Shown in pieces: positions 31,696 through 41,887 of a stretch of DNA of 43,125 nucleotides. The notes under the pieces are model-generated. The model did not search any database and was not told the origin of the DNA. It saw only the letters and a program-made list of their open reading frames with translations. This DNA is from Gammaproteobacteria bacterium (GTDB taxonomy: Bacteria > Pseudomonadota > Gammaproteobacteria > Pseudomonadales > Azotimanducaceae): the NCBI GenBank assembly GCA_018656865.1, contig JABHYO010000116.1, positions 1 through 43,125 on the forward strand, read 5' to 3'. Each line of letters starts with the position of its first letter. The stretch's first letter is position 1. The position numbers and the translations under genes are program-made.

Positions 31696-33021
31696 CTAAA
31701 GAATATATCGCGACAGATCGGAGTCACTGGCCAGGTTTTCCAGCTGTTCGTTGACATAGGTTTCATCGATGATGAATTCCGTTGTACCCGAGGTAGTCGT
31801 GTCGGTTGCGTTGAACGAGAGGTCTTCGAGCAATCTCTCCATCACCGTATGCAGGCGTCTTGCTCCGATATTTTCCGTCTGTTCATTCACCTGCCAGGAA
31901 ATTTCTGCGATTCGGTGGATAGCTTCGGTTGTAAAACTGAGGTCCAATCCTTCCGTACTCATTAGCGCCTGATACTGCTCCACCAGGGAAGCGTCCGGCT
32001 CAGTTAGGATTTTCTCGAAATCGTCGATGGATAATGCCGACAGTTCGACCCGGATTGGCAGCCTTCCCTGCAGTTCAGGGATCAGATCAGAAGGCTTGGC
32101 CAGATGGAAGGCGCCGGAGGCGATGAATAGAATGTGATCGGTGCGTACCATCCCGTATTTGGTAGAGACGTTAGAGCCTTCGATAAGTGGCAGCAGGTCT
32201 CTTTGCACACCTTCTCTAGATACATCAGCACCGCCGTGTTCAGCTCGCTTGGCGATTTTGTCCATCTCGTCGAGAAAGACAATGCCGGTCTGTTCCACCG
32301 CTTCAACGGCTGAACTTCGGAGTTCATCTTCATTGATCAATTTTGCCGCCTCTTCTTCAGCGAGACGTTTTAGTGCGTCCTGCACTTTCAGCTTCTTCGG
32401 CTTTGTCTTACCCGGCGAAAGAGAGGAGAACATGTTCTGTAGCTGACTGGTCATTTCCTCCATGCCCGGAGGCGCCATTATCTCGACACCGATAGCGGTT
32501 GCCTCCACCTCGACATCGATCTCTTTGTCGTCCAGTTCGCCTTCCCGCAGTTTCTTTCTAAACAGCTGCCGGGTCGACGAGTCTTCATCGTATTCCGTGT
32601 CCCTGGCAGGCGGTAGCAATGCGTCGAGGACGCGCTCTTCAGCAGCTTCGTATGCCCTGGGTTCAGCCTGATGTATCTGCTGATCGCGCAATAGTTTTAC
32701 GGCGGCTTCCATTAGATCACGGATAATGGACTCAACATCCCTGCCGACATATCCGACTTCCGTAAATTTGGTCGCCTCGACCTTTATGAAGGGGGCGCCG
32801 GCCAGTCGCGCCAGACGCCTTGCGATTTCCGTCTTACCGACACCAGTAGGCCCGATCATCAGGATATTCTTGGGTGAGATCTCTGTGCGGAGTTCTTCAT
32901 CCAGCTGCATCCGTCGCCAGCGGTTCCTGAGAGCGATCGCGACCGCGCGTTTTGCCTCTTCCTGGCCGATGATGTGCTTGTCGAGATCGTGAACGATCTC
33001 GCGGGGAGTCATGTTGGACAT
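31696..33021 (-). CDS. hslU: HslUV ATPase subunit HslU
   Basis: This 441-aa AAA+ unfoldase feeds substrates to the HslV peptidase. Walker A GPTGVGKT is at 57-64 and Walker [10 protein letters not shown] later, with the GYVGRD pore motif and an intermediate domain between them. The C-terminus LSRYIL is the tail that inserts into HslV. ATG 33021 is 1 nt from the hslV stop, so the two are coupled; the longer ORF to 33105 runs into hslV. It belongs to the heat-shock operon started by the sigma-32 site at 33591-33619. Confidence 0.98.
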   Translation of the reverse strand: MSNMTPREIVHDLDKHIIGQEEAKRAVAIALRNRWRRMQLDEELRTEISPKNILMIGPTGVGKTEIARRLARLAGAPFIKVEATKFTEVGYVGRDVESIIRDLMEAAVKLLRDQQIHQAEPRAYEAAEERVLDALLPPARDTEYDEDSSTRQLFRKKLREGELDDKEIDVEVEATAIGVEIMAPPGMEEMTSQLQNMFSSLSPGKTKPKKLKVQDALKRLAEEEAAKLINEDELRSSAVEAVEQTGIVFLDEMDKIAKRAEHGGADVSREGVQRDLLPLIEGSNVSTKYGMVRTDHILFIASGAFHLAKPSDLIPELQGRLPIRVELSALSIDDFEKILTEPDASLVEQYQALMSTEGLDLSFTTEAIHRIAEISWQVNEQTENIGARRLHTVMERLLEDLSFNATDTTTSGTTEFIIDETYVNEQLENLASDSDLSRYIL

Positions 33022-33022
33022 A

Positions 33023-33562
33023 TCAGAAATTGATTTCTTCGATTGTACGTTCGTGATTGGTGTAAATGCAGATATCGCCGGCGATCGAGAGGCTCTTTTC
33101 GACAATCTCCCTTGCGTTGAGATCTGTATTAGTCGTCAGGGCAAGGGCCGCAGATTTCGCATACATTCCGCCTGACCCAATTGCCATGATGCCGTCATTT
33201 GGTTCAACGACGTCTCCATTGCCTGTAATGATGAGGGAGTTTTCCTTGTCGGCAACAACCAGCAGTGCCTCCAGTCGACGTAGTGCCCTGTCGGTACGCC
33301 AGTCTTTGGCCAGTTCAACCGCAGCCAGAACAAGATTGCCCTGGTGCTTCTCCAACTTGCCTTCAAATCGTTCCACCAGGGTAAAGCCATCGGCTGTACC
33401 CCCGGCAAAGCCGGCAATCACCGAATCCTTATACAATCGTCGGACCTTCCGGGCATTCGCCTTCATCACCGTGTCACCCATCGTGACCTGGCCATCTCCG
33501 CCAACGACAACTGCATTGCCCTTCCGTACGGAAAGAATCGTTGTGCCTTCGTATTGTTCCAA
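33023..33562 (-). CDS. hslV: HslUV peptidase subunit HslV
   Basis: This 179-aa N-terminal-threonine peptidase forms a dodecamer with HslU. The first residues read [12 protein letters not shown], so the catalytic Thr is T7 and a short propeptide must be removed; other gammaproteobacterial HslVs begin similarly. [16 protein letters not shown] and [11 protein letters not shown] follow, with GSGG later. The longest frame starts at 33649, but a perfect sigma-32 promoter (33591-33619) lies inside it, so transcription begins later. The TTG at 33562 is then the only suitable start, although its Shine-Dalgarno is weak. Confidence 0.9.
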   Translation of the reverse strand: MEQYEGTTILSVRKGNAVVVGGDGQVTMGDTVMKANARKVRRLYKDSVIAGFAGGTADGFTLVERFEGKLEKHQGNLVLAAVELAKDWRTDRALRRLEALLVVADKENSLIITGNGDVVEPNDGIMAIGSGGMYAKSAALALTTNTDLNAREIVEKSLSIAGDICIYTNHERTIEEINF

Positions 33563-33590
33563 GAGGAAATTCCAAGAATCTGTCAACCCA

Positions 33591-33619
33591 AGATGGGGAC
33601 ACTCCGGTGACATTTCAAG
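33591..33619 (-). promoter_or_regulatory. Sigma-32 heat-shock promoter of hslVU
   Basis: The minus strand reads CTTGAAA (33619-33613), a 14-bp spacer, and CCCCATCT (33598-33591), matching the E. coli sigma-32 consensus CTTGAAA-N(11-16)-CCCCATnT in every position. It lies ~29 nt upstream of the TTG start of hslV. HslVU is a known heat-shock operon, so the site fits. Confidence 0.93.
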
Positions 33620-33709
33620 TTGTTTTACGTTGAGGCCCGTTTTCGGCAACTCATGTCCCTGCCTTCAATGGCGAGCACCCCTGATAGGCTAACCACCAGC
33701 GAAATTGAC

Positions 33710-34234
33710 CTACTTGGGAATCCGAATAGGAATCGACTTGATCTCAGCCTGTGCCAGCTTATCCTGCGCCCGATTCCTCTCCAGAGTGTTCTCAAAAGGC
33801 CCGGCAACCACTCGATGCCATTCCCGACCATCGACCTCTCCGGGTGAAACGACGACATCCAACCCCATCAATATTAGTGACGCCCGCAACTCGTCAGCAT
33901 CATCAGGATCGGTGAACGACCCTACCTGCAGCACCCAGGCGAATTGATCGGTAGTAATCTTCTCTCCTGACTCTGCATATTCCTCAACCACGGGAACAAC
34001 AGACTTAGGGAAAATTTCGTAGAAATCCCACTGCATTTCCTCAACCGGGTTTTCCGGCTCAGCGACAGGTTTTGCAGCGGTTTCTACTTCAGTGGCGGGT
34101 ATGAAGAACCAGAGGGCGCCCAGAAATGTCAAAAAAGCACCTGACACAAAACCGGTAACGAACCATGACCACCTCGGCGGGGAGGATTGCGTTGGAGGGG
34201 CTGATCTATGCTGTTTGGCGAAATCCTGGGTCAT
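33710..34234 (-). CDS. SPOR-domain protein, FtsN-like
   Basis: This 174-aa protein has a cytoplasmic N-terminus, one transmembrane helix (24-46) and a periplasmic P/E/V-rich linker leading to a C-terminal SPOR domain (~97-173; FAWVLQVGSFTDPDDADELRASL then VVAGPF). SPOR domains bind septal denuded glycan strands, so it may act in cell division like FtsN. It lies between priA and hslV. In Pseudomonas argS is between priA and this gene; here priA ends 45 nt upstream and argS is absent. Confidence 0.9.
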   Translation of the reverse strand: MTQDFAKQHRSAPPTQSSPPRWSWFVTGFVSGAFLTFLGALWFFIPATEVETAAKPVAEPENPVEEMQWDFYEIFPKSVVPVVEEYAESGEKITTDQFAWVLQVGSFTDPDDADELRASLILMGLDVVVSPGEVDGREWHRVVAGPFENTLERNRAQDKLAQAEIKSIPIRIPK

Positions 34235-34279
34235 GCCAGCTTGCTGCTAAATGAATGCGCTATCTTATCAGGAGATGGG

Positions 34280-36463
34280 TTAGAAAAAATCGACCGGATC
34301 GACATCAACCGCCCAGCGCACTTTTTTTGAAATCGGTAGCGACTCTGCGAGTGTTACCCGCTCATGCAGTTCTCTGTGTAGCTGCGGCCTGCTATTCGAC
34401 GTCAAAATCAGTATCTGGCGAAACCGCCCGGCCTTTTTTTCCATTAGAGCGGGAATTGGCCCTAACAAATCAACAGAGGGGCTGCTCTTTCTGCCGTCGC
34501 TGATGGATTCGAGGAATTCCCGTGCGAGAGAGCTGTCGGCAGCTTCAGCCCGAATCAGGGCGTTGAAAGTGTAGGGGGGTAGTTCCAGATCCTGTCTTTC
34601 TTTCAAGAGTAATTCCGAGAACTCGGCATATCCATTGGTAATCAGTGTTTGCAGGAGGGGGTGGGTCGCAAAATCCGACTGGATTACGACCGTGCCGGGC
34701 TTTTCTGCACGTCCAGCTCTGCCACCGACCTGGAGTATCAGTTGCCCGAGTTTCTCAAGTGCTCTGAAATCGGACGAATAAAAGCCTGCGTCAATATCGA
34801 GCAGTGCGACCAGAGTGACGTTGGGGAAATGATGCCCCTTGGATAGTAGCTGCGTGCCGACCAGGATGGCGGGCTCACCGCTACCGACCTGTTCAACGAA
34901 ATCCTCCATCGCGCCTTGTCGTCGGGTTGAGTCTCGATCTATGCGTAGCACCGGGTAGTTTGGGAACATTTCTTTCAAAGTCTGTTCGATACGCTGGGTG
35001 CCCAGACCAATGGCGGCCACATGATTGCTTCCGCAGGCCTGACAGCTGATGATATTGTGATTGCTGCTGCCGCAGTGATGGCAGACAAGTGAATTCAAAT
35101 TGAGGTGATAGGTGAGCTTCGCGTCGCAGCGTCGACAATGAGCGATCCAGTTGCAGTCCGAACACATCATCACGGGGGCGAAGCCGCGCCGGTTGAGGAA
35201 GACAAGCACCTGATCGCCTATGGCCAGTTGATCCTTGATTCTGTTGCGCAGTGCTCTGGTAAAGCCCTCCCTGCGCTCGAGATGTCGTGTGTCTACCAAT
35301 TCGTAGCTTTCAGAAACCGTCCCAGGGGGGCGCTTACGGAGCTGCAGATGCCGGTATTTTCCTGTCTCCACATTGTGCAGACTTTCCAGCGAGGGTGTTG
35401 CTGAACCTAGAACAACCGGCATTTGTTCGAACTGTCCCCGCAAAACGGCCAGATCTCTGGCAGAGTATCGAAAACCGTCCTGCTGTTTGTATGAGGTGTC
35501 GTGTTCTTCATCGACAATGATGGCGCCGGGATTGAGCAGTGGCGTGAATACGGCCGACCGAGTACCCAGGATGATGCCGACGCTGCCTTCTTTTGCCTGC
35601 ATCCAGCCGAGTGCACGTTCGCGATCGGATAGTGAGGAATGCAACAACGTAAGTGGGACATCAAAACGGTCCCGAAACCGGGCCACTGTCTGGGGGGTCA
35701 AACCTATCTCAGGAACTAGCACCAGGATCTGACTGCCAGCTTTTAGCAGCGGCTCCATTAAACGCAGATAGACTTCCGTCTTGCCGCTACCGGTTATTCC
35801 CTGGAGCAGGTAAGGCGTGGTGTCGTCTATGGCCGCAATCGCGTCCGCCTGTTCCCCGGTGATTTCAATATCCGGTATATGAACCGAACCCAGCTCGAAC
35901 GGTTGGTCCGGTTCGGTTCTTTCCTGCTGCCACTCTGCCCAGTCTTTATCGATCAACGATTTCACTGTTCTGCTGGAAATCCGGCGCAGTTTGATTTCGC
36001 CCCGGGTTAAGGGTTCGTCAATCAGATTGGCCAGGAGCTGGCGTTGCGCGGGTGCCCGCCGAAGCACGGTGGGATCAGCGTTCGCACCTGCAGAGGTGAT
36101 ATGCAGTTTGTTTAGCGGGTCTCTGGGGTTGCCACCTTTGCGGATGAGCGTCGGCAAGGCGTTGGCGATGACATCGCCGATGGGATGGTCATAGTATCCC
36201 GCTGCCCACTGGCATAGCTTCAGAATAGGATCTGTGAGGCTGGCGGAGTCGTCGAAAACATCCAGAACCTGCCGAATTTTCTTGTTATCGACGTTGGGTT
36301 CTTCTTCAATGCCGGTCACAACACCTGCCAGCTTCCGATGGCCAAATGGGACCAAAACCCTGCTGCCGGGACGGACACTCTGCCCACCCTCCAATCTATA
36401 TTGAAAGGTTGAACGCAGCGGCGTAGGAACGGCTACAGATATGAATCTCGGGGAGGCTGGCAT
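34280..36463 (-). CDS. priA: Primosomal helicase PriA
   Basis: This 727-aa protein restarts stalled replication forks. It has an N-terminal 3'-DNA-binding domain, Walker A GITGSGKT (222-229), DEEH (318-321), and the eight-cysteine zinc region (C434, 437, 443, 446, 461, 464, 474, 477). C-terminal helicase motifs VALLDIDAGFYSSDF and QVGGRAGRAEKPG follow. The ATG has a short AGG 5 nt upstream. It is the first gene of the minus run, divergent from rpmE. Confidence 0.98.
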   Translation of the reverse strand: MPASPRFISVAVPTPLRSTFQYRLEGGQSVRPGSRVLVPFGHRKLAGVVTGIEEEPNVDNKKIRQVLDVFDDSASLTDPILKLCQWAAGYYDHPIGDVIANALPTLIRKGGNPRDPLNKLHITSAGANADPTVLRRAPAQRQLLANLIDEPLTRGEIKLRRISSRTVKSLIDKDWAEWQQERTEPDQPFELGSVHIPDIEITGEQADAIAAIDDTTPYLLQGITGSGKTEVYLRLMEPLLKAGSQILVLVPEIGLTPQTVARFRDRFDVPLTLLHSSLSDRERALGWMQAKEGSVGIILGTRSAVFTPLLNPGAIIVDEEHDTSYKQQDGFRYSARDLAVLRGQFEQMPVVLGSATPSLESLHNVETGKYRHLQLRKRPPGTVSESYELVDTRHLERREGFTRALRNRIKDQLAIGDQVLVFLNRRGFAPVMMCSDCNWIAHCRRCDAKLTYHLNLNSLVCHHCGSSNHNIISCQACGSNHVAAIGLGTQRIEQTLKEMFPNYPVLRIDRDSTRRQGAMEDFVEQVGSGEPAILVGTQLLSKGHHFPNVTLVALLDIDAGFYSSDFRALEKLGQLILQVGGRAGRAEKPGTVVIQSDFATHPLLQTLITNGYAEFSELLLKERQDLELPPYTFNALIRAEAADSSLAREFLESISDGRKSSPSVDLLGPIPALMEKKAGRFRQILILTSNSRPQLHRELHERVTLAESLPISKKVRWAVDVDPVDFF

Positions 36464-36525
36464 CAGCCTATGATATTGGGGTCGGGATCAAATTCACATC
36501 GATCTCGGAATGTGACGAACCGATC

Positions 36526-36553
36526 TTGCCAATTCGGACCTTTCTGGTATGAT
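36526..36553 (+). promoter_or_regulatory. rpmE: Promoter of rpmE
   Basis: TTGCCA (36526-36531), a 16-bp spacer and TATGAT (36548-36553), followed by a GCGCC discriminator. The ATG is 29 nt after the -10. It lies in the gap between the divergent priA and rpmE genes. Confidence 0.7.
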
Positions 36554-36582
36554 GCGCCACCTCTGATTTGGGTCTCGAAGAC

Positions 36583-36786
36583 ATGAAAGCCGAAGTTCAT
36601 CCTAAGTATGAAGAAATTACTGCAACCTGCAGTTGCGGTAATGCGATCAAGACCCGGTCGACGGTATGTGAAGACATTCATCTTGAAGTCTGTTCAAACT
36701 GCCACCCGTTCTATACCGGCAAGCAAAAAGTTATCGACTCTGCGGGTCGTATTGACCGGTTTAACAAGCGGTTCAAGCGAAACTAG
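36583..36786 (+). CDS. rpmE: 50S ribosomal protein L31 (zinc-binding type)
   Basis: This 67-aa protein is L31 of the C+ (zinc) type: C16, C18, C37 and C40 are all present ([16 protein letters not shown]). Start ATG 36583 gives the standard [10 protein letters not shown]-terminus; an upstream in-frame codon at 36568 adds five residues and is not likely. The product joins the two subunits on the ribosome. Confidence 0.98.
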   Translation: MKAEVHPKYEEITATCSCGNAIKTRSTVCEDIHLEVCSNCHPFYTGKQKVIDSAGRIDRFNKRFKRN

Positions 36787-36871
36787 CCACCAGGTTCATT
36801 CTGAATTCAAGAAGTGGGTAATGCATCTATGCTTTACCCTTCAGCTCCGCTACTCCTCAACTTCACTCAGT

Positions 36872-36915
36872 ATTTTTGAATTTTCACAAAATTTCACTGA
36901 GCAAAAAATTCAAAA
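36872..36915. terminator. AT-rich inverted repeat between rpmE and mrcA
   Basis: TTTTTGAATTTT (36872-36883) pairs perfectly with AAAATTCAAAAA (36904-36915). It lies between the convergent ends of rpmE and mrcA (stop at 36910) and could act as a bidirectional terminator, though the stem has little GC. An overlapping CTCAGT/ACTGAG pair (36865-36870 and 36895-36900) also exists. Confidence 0.5.
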
Positions 36916-39303
36916 AACCTGCTGAGTAATATCCGATTCTTCGGCCTGTTTCTTCAGATTCGTCGTGGCAGGTACGCGTTCCTCCCTGAAAATCTCAAAG
37001 ATCCCGTCAGGGTCTGCCGGATCTGTTCTGAGACCTGTTCCGGGGTCGATTTTGACGGACACAATACCGTCAGGTGTCGGTAGGGATTTGGCATCGGCTT
37101 CTTTAGGTAGGGCGCGGGCCATGAATTCGATCCAGGTCTCGATAGGTGTCGTCGATCCCCATTCGCGATTTCCGACAGGACTGTTATCGCTGAACCCGGC
37201 CCATGTGGTTGCTACCAGATCGGGTGTGAAGCCGGAGAACCAAATATCCGCGTCATTGGTTGTACCTGTCTTGCCGTGCAGGTCCCCGCGCTTCAGGCTC
37301 CTCATAGCCTTGGTGCCTGTGCCCCGGCGGATGGCGTCCGAGAGCATACTGTTCATGATGTGTGCCACCCTGGGTTCGATAACCCTCTTTGCCTGGTTCA
37401 GTCCAGTACAGTTTTTGACGCAAGCAACAGCAGGGTCGGCTTGAAAGATGACACTACGATTGATGGAGTCAAGTGCTCTGATGAGGTAAGGCTCAACCTT
37501 GAAACCGCCATTGGCAAATGTCGCATAGCCGGTCACGACTTCAAGAGGTGTCAGCGCGATGGTACCGCCACCGAATGCGAGCTGAACATCACGGGGAAAA
37601 TCAGTTGTATCGAATCCGAAGCGGGAAACATAGTTGACTGCATTCTTGGGGCCATAATCCAGAATCACCCTGATCGAAACCAGATTTATGGAGCGATACA
37701 GTGCTTCCCGTAACCGAATATTGCCGTGAAAGACATCTCCTGAGTTTTTCGGTCGGTACAATTCTTCGAGTTCACCGCCGGGCAGTACCAGGGGTGCATC
37801 GTTGTAGAGTGAGGCGGCTGTAAGACCGGCCTCCATTGCCCCGGAATAATAGAAGGGTTTGAAGTTGGATCCAGGCTGGCGTCGAGCCTGCGTGGCGTGG
37901 TTAAACTGTTTTGCTTCGAAATCGAAGCCGCCGACAATGGCTCTGATAGCGCCGTCATAAGGGTCGAGGGCAACCAGTGCTCCTTGAATCGCGGGATGTT
38001 GGCCGAGCCTTGGACTGCCGTCTTCTGCGAAATCGAATCGAATAACATCGCCGGGGCCGAGAATATCTGCCGCCCCCTTTGGTCTGGGTCCACGGCGATC
38101 AACGTTGATATATCTGCGGGCCCATTCAAGACCTTCCCAGGGAATAGTGAGCTTCTCAAGATCGCTTGTCAGAATGTCGACGGTATCCTCGTGTACAGCG
38201 ATGACGATCGCTGGTCGCTGGCTGCCAAAGCTCTTTAAGGTACCCAATGTATCCAGCCAGTTTTGAGGATAGCCATATTCCGGTGCGGCAAGGTATTCGT
38301 CTGTACCCTGGATGCGCCTGTATTCGGGGCCTCGATACCCGTGACGGCGGTCGTACTCGAGTAGTTTGGTCGCTGCGGCATTTTCTGCGGCCAATTGCAT
38401 CCGGCTAGACAGAGTCGTATGGGCGATCATGCCCTGGTTGTATGCCTCACGCCCATAGTCTCTAAGTAAGCGCTTACGAACCATCTCTGCAGCGTATAGA
38501 GCGGCCAGTTCGATTGATCGGCTATGAACGCTGGCAGAGATAGGTGCTGTGAAAGCCACATTGAACTGATCTGCTGTGATGGAACCTTGTTCCAGCATGC
38601 GCTGCAAGACGAGATTGCGACGGATTAGAGACCGCTTCGGACCGTTGATAGGATTGCCAGCTTCAGGTGCCTGGGGCACCCCCGCCAGCATCGCCATTTG
38701 AGCAAGATTGAGTTCGTTTACATCCTTGCCGTAATAGGTGTTCGCTGCTGCCTGGATGCCAAAGGAGTGTTTGCCAAATGGAATAATATTGAGATAGAGA
38801 GTCAGAATTTCTTCCTTGCTTAGCTCTCGTTCTATCTTCAGGGCAAGTAGCATCTCTTTGAATTTCCTAAGAAATCTGACCTCAGTTTCGCCTGAGATGT
38901 TCTTGACAAGCTGCATGGTGATGGTCGAAGCGCCAGTCTTGATGGCGCCCCGGTTGCGCACCAGTTGCCAGGTCGCGTTGACCAGAGTGACAAGATCTAT
39001 ACCGCTGTGTTCGAAAAAACGTTTGTCTTCGGTATCCAGCAAAGCTGTTAAAAACAGTGGTGGGATCTCATCGTAGGTGACGGGGATCAGGCGCTCACCA
39101 AACTCCTGGATGAGCAGGCCGTCATCGGAATAGATTCTAAGTGGCGCCTTCAGGGCCACCTGGCTGAAGCTTCGGATGTCGGGTATCAATGGGTTCAGAT
39201 ACAGGTAGGCAGCCGAGAGCATCAGTACAACGGCGCTGCCGGTACCGAGTATCCACCAATAAAATGTCCTGAGAACTCTCGTCATTAGTACTCTATTTGC
39301 CAT
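36910..39303 (-). CDS. mrcA: Penicillin-binding protein 1A
   Basis: This 797-aa bifunctional peptidoglycan synthase (ponA in Pseudomonas) has a short cytoplasmic tail and membrane helix (~18-38), a GT51 transglycosylase with catalytic E92 (TEDKRFFEHSG), an OB/inserted region, and a transpeptidase with S479-x-x-K482, S538-I-N and K678-T-G. All active-site motifs are intact. The start ATG 39303 has a possible alternative at residue 7. A promoter, TTCGCA-N17-TATAAT, lies upstream at 39324-39352. It is divergent from the pilus operon, as in Pseudomonas. Confidence 0.97.
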   Translation of the reverse strand: MANRVLMTRVLRTFYWWILGTGSAVVLMLSAAYLYLNPLIPDIRSFSQVALKAPLRIYSDDGLLIQEFGERLIPVTYDEIPPLFLTALLDTEDKRFFEHSGIDLVTLVNATWQLVRNRGAIKTGASTITMQLVKNISGETEVRFLRKFKEMLLALKIERELSKEEILTLYLNIIPFGKHSFGIQAAANTYYGKDVNELNLAQMAMLAGVPQAPEAGNPINGPKRSLIRRNLVLQRMLEQGSITADQFNVAFTAPISASVHSRSIELAALYAAEMVRKRLLRDYGREAYNQGMIAHTTLSSRMQLAAENAAATKLLEYDRRHGYRGPEYRRIQGTDEYLAAPEYGYPQNWLDTLGTLKSFGSQRPAIVIAVHEDTVDILTSDLEKLTIPWEGLEWARRYINVDRRGPRPKGAADILGPGDVIRFDFAEDGSPRLGQHPAIQGALVALDPYDGAIRAIVGGFDFEAKQFNHATQARRQPGSNFKPFYYSGAMEAGLTAASLYNDAPLVLPGGELEELYRPKNSGDVFHGNIRLREALYRSINLVSIRVILDYGPKNAVNYVSRFGFDTTDFPRDVQLAFGGGTIALTPLEVVTGYATFANGGFKVEPYLIRALDSINRSVIFQADPAVACVKNCTGLNQAKRVIEPRVAHIMNSMLSDAIRRGTGTKAMRSLKRGDLHGKTGTTNDADIWFSGFTPDLVATTWAGFSDNSPVGNREWGSTTPIETWIEFMARALPKEADAKSLPTPDGIVSVKIDPGTGLRTDPADPDGIFEIFREERVPATTNLKKQAEESDITQQVF

Positions 39304-39323
39304 GAAAGGCGCGAAGGGGCGCC

Positions 39324-39352
39324 ATTATAGAGACTGTTTCAGCTCATGCGAA
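39324..39352 (-). promoter_or_regulatory. mrcA: Promoter of mrcA
   Basis: Minus strand TTCGCA (39352-39347), a 17-bp spacer, and TATAAT (39329-39324), about 20 nt upstream of the ATG. A second TATAAT at 39368-39373 on the plus strand could serve pilM but lacks a -35. Confidence 0.65.
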
Positions 39353-39566
39353 ATCGATAAAAACCATTATAATAATCGGCCCTGTTTTCGGGGAGGGTGG
39401 TCCTGGATGACTTGAAGCTTGGGGTAGGCCAAGATGGAAAATTGTCTAAAAATGAATGTTTTACAGCATTTTTTTCATTTAAATTGTTTGCGATCAGGTT
39501 AAAGGTGTTATTTAATGTAATCCTGCATGAAGTGACTGTAAGTGCACGTACTTGTAGGGAATTTAG

Positions 39567-40664
<1,098 letters not shown>

Positions 40665-40679
40665 CCGGGAGCTGATCGA

Positions 40680-41249
40680 ATGACGCATGACATTAGAATC
40701 AACTTACTGCCCTGGCGTGAAGAGCTCAGGGACCAGAAGAAACAGGAATTTCTCAATATCACTCTCGGTGTATTGGTTCTGGCAGGGGCGATTGTCGGTG
40801 GAGTAGATCGATACTATAACCGGGCTATTGATCTTCAGTCGGCAAGGAACGGTTTTCTAACCCGCGAGATTGGCGTCCTTGAGGAACGTATCGAAGAGAT
40901 CAAATTGCTTCAACAGAAGCGCAACGAATTGCTCTCCCGAATGAAGGTCATTCAGGAGTTGCAGGGAAACAGACCCATTATTGTTCGTGTGTTCGATGAA
41001 CTAGCGCGCAGTCTTGCTCCCCGGGTCTTTTTTACCAGCATCCAGATGAGCGAGGCAGCACTGGCGATCAACGGTGTGGCAGAATCCAACAACCGGATAT
41101 CCAACCAGCTGCGTAATTTCTCCGAGTCGGAGTGGTTTGTAAGGCCTAACGTTACTGCGATCAATGCGGACCCGAATCAAGGTCCCCAGGCGAGTCAGTT
41201 TGCTTTGACAGTCCACCAGACGACGCCCAAGAAAGAGGAGGTAGAGTAG
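40680..41249 (+). CDS. pilN: Type IV pilus protein PilN
   Basis: This 189-aa inner-membrane protein starts with the PilM-binding INLLPWREELR motif (6-16), followed by one transmembrane helix (~24-42), a coiled coil and a periplasmic ferredoxin-like domain. It forms the alignment subcomplex with PilO. It follows pilM by 15 nt and precedes pilO by 2 nt. Confidence 0.96.
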   Translation: MTHDIRINLLPWREELRDQKKQEFLNITLGVLVLAGAIVGGVDRYYNRAIDLQSARNGFLTREIGVLEERIEEIKLLQQKRNELLSRMKVIQELQGNRPIIVRVFDELARSLAPRVFFTSIQMSEAALAINGVAESNNRISNQLRNFSESEWFVRPNVTAINADPNQGPQASQFALTVHQTTPKKEEVE

Positions 41250-41251
41250 CC

Positions 41252-41887
41252 ATGGCTATGGAAGACCTGCTCGAGAGTATTCAGAACTTTGACATCGATC
41301 AACTTAACGATGTCAACAATGTCGGCTCATGGCCGATGGCTATCAAGGTTATTATCTGGGTATTGGCCTTTGTCGGTGCTCTGGCACTTGGCTATTTCCT
41401 CCACGTGACGAATCTGCAGAAAGAATTGGGGGGCGTCACTGCACAGGAAGGCGCTCTGAAGGAGGATTACCAGAAGAAGTTTTTTGAGGCGGCTCATCTT
41501 GAAGCTTACCGTCTGCAACAAAAAGAAATGGAAGAGTCTTTTGAGGCTATTCTGAGGCAGCTACCTTCCGACACGGAAATTCCGGGCCTTATTGAAGACA
41601 TTACGCTTGTAGGACTAAAAAATGGCCTCACGTTTACCAGCATCGATTTGCAGCCAGAAGCTGCGCACGAATTCTATGTTGAAAAACCCATAAGAATTAT
41701 TGTCACGGGTAGCTATCACGGGATTGGTTCATTTGTCAGTGATGTTGCGGATCTGTCACGAATTGTGACGCTGCACGACTTCACAATCTCACCACAGGCC
41801 CGGGGTGCCGGTTCGGACTCGCCGGGAAGTCACCTGAACATGGTGATACTGGCAAAAACCTATCGTTACAACGATGAACGAGGATAA
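41252..41887 (+). CDS. pilO: Type IV pilus protein PilO
   Basis: This 211-aa protein has a cytoplasmic N-terminus, a transmembrane helix (~27-47), a coiled coil (~50-90) and a periplasmic PilO domain (TFTSIDLQPEAAHEFYVEKPI, then VTGSYHGIGSFVSDVADLSRIVTLHDF). It pairs with PilN and contacts PilP. Its last codons overlap the pilP start by 14 nt. Confidence 0.96.
   Translation: MAMEDLLESIQNFDIDQLNDVNNVGSWPMAIKVIIWVLAFVGALALGYFLHVTNLQKELGGVTAQEGALKEDYQKKFFEAAHLEAYRLQQKEMEESFEAILRQLPSDTEIPGLIEDITLVGLKNGLTFTSIDLQPEAAHEFYVEKPIRIIVTGSYHGIGSFVSDVADLSRIVTLHDFTISPQARGAGSDSPGSHLNMVILAKTYRYNDERG

Noticed and set aside
32141-32446. 101-aa plus-strand ORF over hslU
   Set aside because: It is antisense to conserved hslU motifs and S/A-rich, a codon-usage shadow.
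33066-33692. 208-aa plus-strand ORF over hslV
   Set aside because: It is antisense to hslV and its heat-shock promoter, of low complexity (S/R/T-rich), with no recognisable domain.
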